Assembly: GCA_040755755.1 (NCBI GenBank)
Contig: JBFLZW010000048.1
Location: forward strand, 1-5,135
Reading direction: 5' to 3'
DNA: 5,135 nucleotides
Source: a bacterium
GTDB taxonomy: Bacteria; SZUA-182; DTGQ01
Under the pieces are notes generated by a model, which was given only the letters and a program-made list of their open reading frames with translations, ran no database searches and was not told where the DNA came from. Both the position numbers and the translations under genes were made by a program. The first letter of the stretch is position 1, and the number at the start of each line of letters is the position of its first letter. This document shows, one piece after another, positions 3,674 through 5,135 of this stretch.

Positions 3674-4228
3674 TTAAGGAATAAGGGATCCGTTGTGCAG
3701 TGCTTTCTCAAGATGCTTGAGTGTAGCCTTTAAAGCCAAAAGTAAATTCTTGCCGCGTGAATCCATGATCTCTTTTATCGATTCAGGATTTTTTGCCAGG
3801 GCATTCACCCGCTTATCATTCTCCTGGCAAGAGCGATAGGTAAGGTTAGCGCAATTCCGGCAACGAAAATGCCTGGTTCCAGGAGCAAGATAAAGTTTGC
3901 CTGCTCTTCGTCTGCAAGAGGGGCAAACGAACCAATACCTCACCCCTCCGAAATGACAGGGAGTGCTGCCGATGTCAATTCTCTCTGTGATTTCTTCCTT
4001 TTGGCCTGTCAGTTTATCTGTTACACTGTAAGCAAGTATGATAAAGCTATCTCCCGGAAGGCCCTCGTCAGCATTTACCGCAAAGAAAATACTGGCAATT
4101 TTGCCCCTCTTTTCGCTTGTCCATTCGAAAGCCCCCAGGCCACCCTGGTACAGATAACAATTTTCCCTGAACCATGAAATGGGGAGGGAAAGACTATCTT
4201 CGACCGTATACCTTGCAGATACAAACAC
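3674..4228 (-). CDS. Zinc-ribbon hypothetical protein, 184 aa
   Basis: The frame opens with GTG at 4228; a TAG two codons upstream limits extension, and the ribosome binding site (CAGG) is weak. Residues about 8-90 are beta-rich (VEDSLSLPISWF, then GAFEWTSEKRGKIASIFF, then SFIILAYSVTD), ending in STPCHFGGVRYWFVCP. A zinc ribbon follows with Cys102, Cys105, Cys123 and Cys126 (CPSC-x17-CRNC), then LTYRSCQEN and a helical tail. The combination of a short beta domain, TPCHFGG-x-R-x-WF-x-CP and a four-cysteine ribbon matches a hypothetical family I recall as common in Proteobacteria and mobile elements. Its biochemical role is unknown; nucleic-acid binding is plausible from the ribbon. It lies 30 bases downstream of the TerS-like gene and is probably co-transcribed. 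Confidence 0.85.
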   Translation of the reverse strand: MFVSARYTVEDSLSLPISWFRENCYLYQGGLGAFEWTSEKRGKIASIFFAVNADEGLPGDSFIILAYSVTDKLTGQKEEITERIDIGSTPCHFGGVRYWFVCPSCRRRAGKLYLAPGTRHFRCRNCANLTYRSCQENDKRVNALAKNPESIKEIMDSRGKNLLLALKATLKHLEKALHNGSLIP

Positions 4229-4258
4229 AATCTAACCTGACATACCTTACTTAAAAGT

Positions 4259-4744
4259 TTAGGAACGATCCAGCTTACTTAATTCAACCGGAATATGCTG
4301 TGTAATATGAGGTTTTCTCAGGTTTTCATACCCAATCTGCCGGGCTGTTCGTGGCGAATAACCGGCCCGTCGTGCAGCTTTAGCCGCTGAATCTCCCCGA
4401 CTGCAATATTCGATAAACCGCTTCTGTCTCTTGGTTAATCTAACCCTGTACTGACGTTTCTTTTTTGGTTTTACCAGGTCGATAGCTTCAAGCTGTGCTT
4501 TCCCCCAGGCATCCAAAGCTGATTTAAACTGGCTCATAGTGCCTTTCTCTAGGAGAACATCATTTATTGCATCGACTGTCTTTATCCATAGGTCTTTGAC
4601 CACTGCCGTTTTCTCTGCTGGTGCCCCTGCTGTGATCTGCCGGAAGATATCATTCATTTGACCCGACAAAATTTCAAGTATCTCAACTGTGGTATTAGAC
4701 TGCGCTATATAACGTTCAAGTAGCTCATTTTTCACTCGTATCAT
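4259..4744 (-). CDS. TerS-like protein with terminase small subunit DNA-binding domain, 161 aa
   Basis: GGAAGGGG lies just upstream of the ATG at 4744. Residues 1-90 are helical with no recognised domain and could be an oligomerisation region. A basic hinge (KPKKKRQYRVR, 92-102) leads to the HTH domain LTKRQKRFIEYCSRGDSAAKAARRAGYSPRTARQIG (103-138), then LRKPHITQHI. LT-x-KQ-x-RF..., AA-x-RAGYS, TARQIG and the KP-I end are the signature of Terminase_2/TerS proteins, which recognise phage packaging sites. In phages the domain is usually N-terminal or central and terL follows. Here it is C-terminal and a zinc-ribbon gene follows instead. It may be a genuine packaging subunit, as in satellites that carry terS alone, or a domesticated DNA-binding protein. 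Confidence 0.75.
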   Translation of the reverse strand: MIRVKNELLERYIAQSNTTVEILEILSGQMNDIFRQITAGAPAEKTAVVKDLWIKTVDAINDVLLEKGTMSQFKSALDAWGKAQLEAIDLVKPKKKRQYRVRLTKRQKRFIEYCSRGDSAAKAARRAGYSPRTARQIGYENLRKPHITQHIPVELSKLDRS

Positions 4745-4785
4745 TTTACCCCTTCCATCAGCCTGATAAAATCCTCAAGCCTCAT
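4741..4785 (-). CDS. Possible 14-codon coupling ORF ahead of the TerS-like gene
   Basis: ATG at 4785 (or GTG at 4788) opens MRLEDFIRLMEGVK and ends in a TGA that overlaps the TerS start as ATGA. AAAGGA lies nine bases before the GTG. The ORF also overlaps the end of the upstream frame by 11 bases. It could feed ribosomes to the TerS-like gene. It is too short to be confident about on sequence alone. Confidence 0.3.
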   Translation of the reverse strand: MRLEDFIRLMEGVK

Positions 4786-4894
4786 CACCGTATAAAATCC
4801 TTTCTTTTTGCTCGGAGAGGGTTCCGGCCCTCCAGGTAATATTCAACTCAATGGTGGTATAATTACCTTTCTCATCGCGTACCATATTTCCCAT
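4775..4894 (-). CDS. -1 frame continuation of the right-edge gene, or separate 39-aa ORF
   Basis: From an ATG at 4894 this frame encodes MGNMVRDEKGNYTTIELNIT followed by WRAGTLSEQKERILYGDEA, ending TGA at 4775. There is no clear ribosome binding site. The DEKGNYTTIELNITWRAG segment looks like a beta hairpin and joins naturally to the upstream frame (QWEIWYAMRK, then GNYTTIELN) if the ribosome or the DNA shifts by -1 at 4873-4867. I therefore think it is more likely the C-terminus of the same protein than an independent gene. Read alone, it would be a small overlapping gene of unknown function. Confidence 0.5.
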   Translation of the reverse strand: MGNMVRDEKGNYTTIELNITWRAGTLSEQKERILYGDEA

Positions 4895-5135
4895 TGGATC
4901 ACGCCAGCAGCATCTTTGGCAAAGCGATGCTCCCGGCCATTCTCAATCTGCTTCCAGAGTGTCCAGTCGGTCAGGTCATCGGTGATTCCAGTAAGGTATT
5001 GTAGCGAAGAGGAAATCAATTCCTTCCTATCGGAATTGCAGGGGATAGCCTGAGCCTGAGCAGGTTTTTCAGGCTCAGGCTTAACGGCGTGGCAGATCGC
5101 CGCTCCCTGCAAATATGCAATAGCCTCTCGTTTGT
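4843..5135 (-). CDS. Unknown gene, 3' part, truncated by the right window edge; frame probably interrupted
   Basis: The frame is open from the edge for 96 codons to a TGA at 4843, so the true start lies outside. A TTG at 5112 has no special support as a start. Visible parts are a helix (KREAIAYLQGAAICHAV), a Pro/Glu/Gln linker (KPEPEKPAQAQA) encoded by a 12-bp inverted repeat, and a globular segment rich in W (ITDDLTDWTLWKQIENGREH, then FAKDAAGVIQWEIWYAM). The last residues before the stop (KVIIPPLS) look unlike the rest. The adjacent -1 frame gives a far more protein-like ending. No family was recognised. It precedes the TerS-like gene and is probably in its operon. Confidence 0.6.
   Translation of the reverse strand, partial: KREAIAYLQGAAICHAVKPEPEKPAQAQAIPCNSDRKELISSSLQYLTGITDDLTDWTLWKQIENGREHRFAKDAAGVIQWEIWYAMRKVIIPPLS
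5047..5081. repeat. 12-bp perfect inverted repeat inside the right-edge gene
   Basis: AGCCTGAGCCTG (5047-5058) is repeated inverted as CAGGCTCAGGCT (5070-5081) around an 11-base loop. It encodes the Pro/Glu/Gln/Ala linker of the protein, and each arm contains two near-identical six-base units (GCCTGA). It may simply reflect low-complexity linker codons. Confidence 0.6.

Noticed and set aside
3869-4177. Plus-strand frame of 102 codons opposite the zinc-ribbon gene
   Set aside because: It is antisense to a recognisable zinc-ribbon family protein and lacks a ribosome binding site.
4808-5053. Plus-strand frame of 81 codons at the right end
   Set aside because: It is antisense to the truncated right-edge gene and its -1 frame continuation, with no independent support.

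Overview
The window looks like part of a mobile element (phage, phage satellite or plasmid-like) from a Gram-negative bacterium of moderate GC. I lean towards a Desulfobacterota/deltaproteobacterial host because of the style of the small hypothetical families, but the sequence does not prove it. All convincing genes are on the minus strand, so the window is transcribed from right to left. No rRNA, tRNA, CRISPR array, transposase or integrase was seen.

Right side (5135 to 3674). A truncated unknown gene enters from the right edge. Its reading frame appears to break near 4867 and continue in the -1 frame to 4775. A tiny coupling ORF follows, then a protein with a terminase-small-subunit (TerS) DNA-binding domain, then a zinc-ribbon protein. 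No large terminase follows TerS.

Middle (3673 to 3060). A non-coding stretch of about 610 bp carries seven copies of a TCCCACC-type motif in both orientations and one near-consensus DnaA box. It looks like an iteron-type replication origin or a TerS/initiator binding region. It borders the operator-rich promoter of the next operon.

Centre-left (3059 to 1816). A ribbon-helix-helix regulator overlaps (ATGA) a coiled-coil, membrane-anchored DUF1640-like protein. Next come a 74-aa hypothetical gene whose ribosome binding site sits in a hairpin, a terminator-like hairpin, an 11-bp tandem repeat, and two ATGA-coupled small genes: a 41-aa coiled coil and a 50-aa very basic protein. Both small genes were recovered by direct translation.

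Left side (1711 to 1). A 250-aa uncharacterised protein is followed by the 5' part of a RepA/AAA_25-type replicative helicase that runs off the left edge. The 265 bp between them is dense in structure. It holds a promoter-like pair with a 14-bp palindrome in its spacer, overlapping mutually exclusive hairpins ending in a U-tract, and, on the opposite strand, a compact promoter-to-terminator unit that could encode a structured antisense RNA of about 115 nt. The most interesting hypothesis is antisense/attenuation control of the helicase gene in an element that also has an iteron-type origin and an orphan TerS. This is inference from sequence only.
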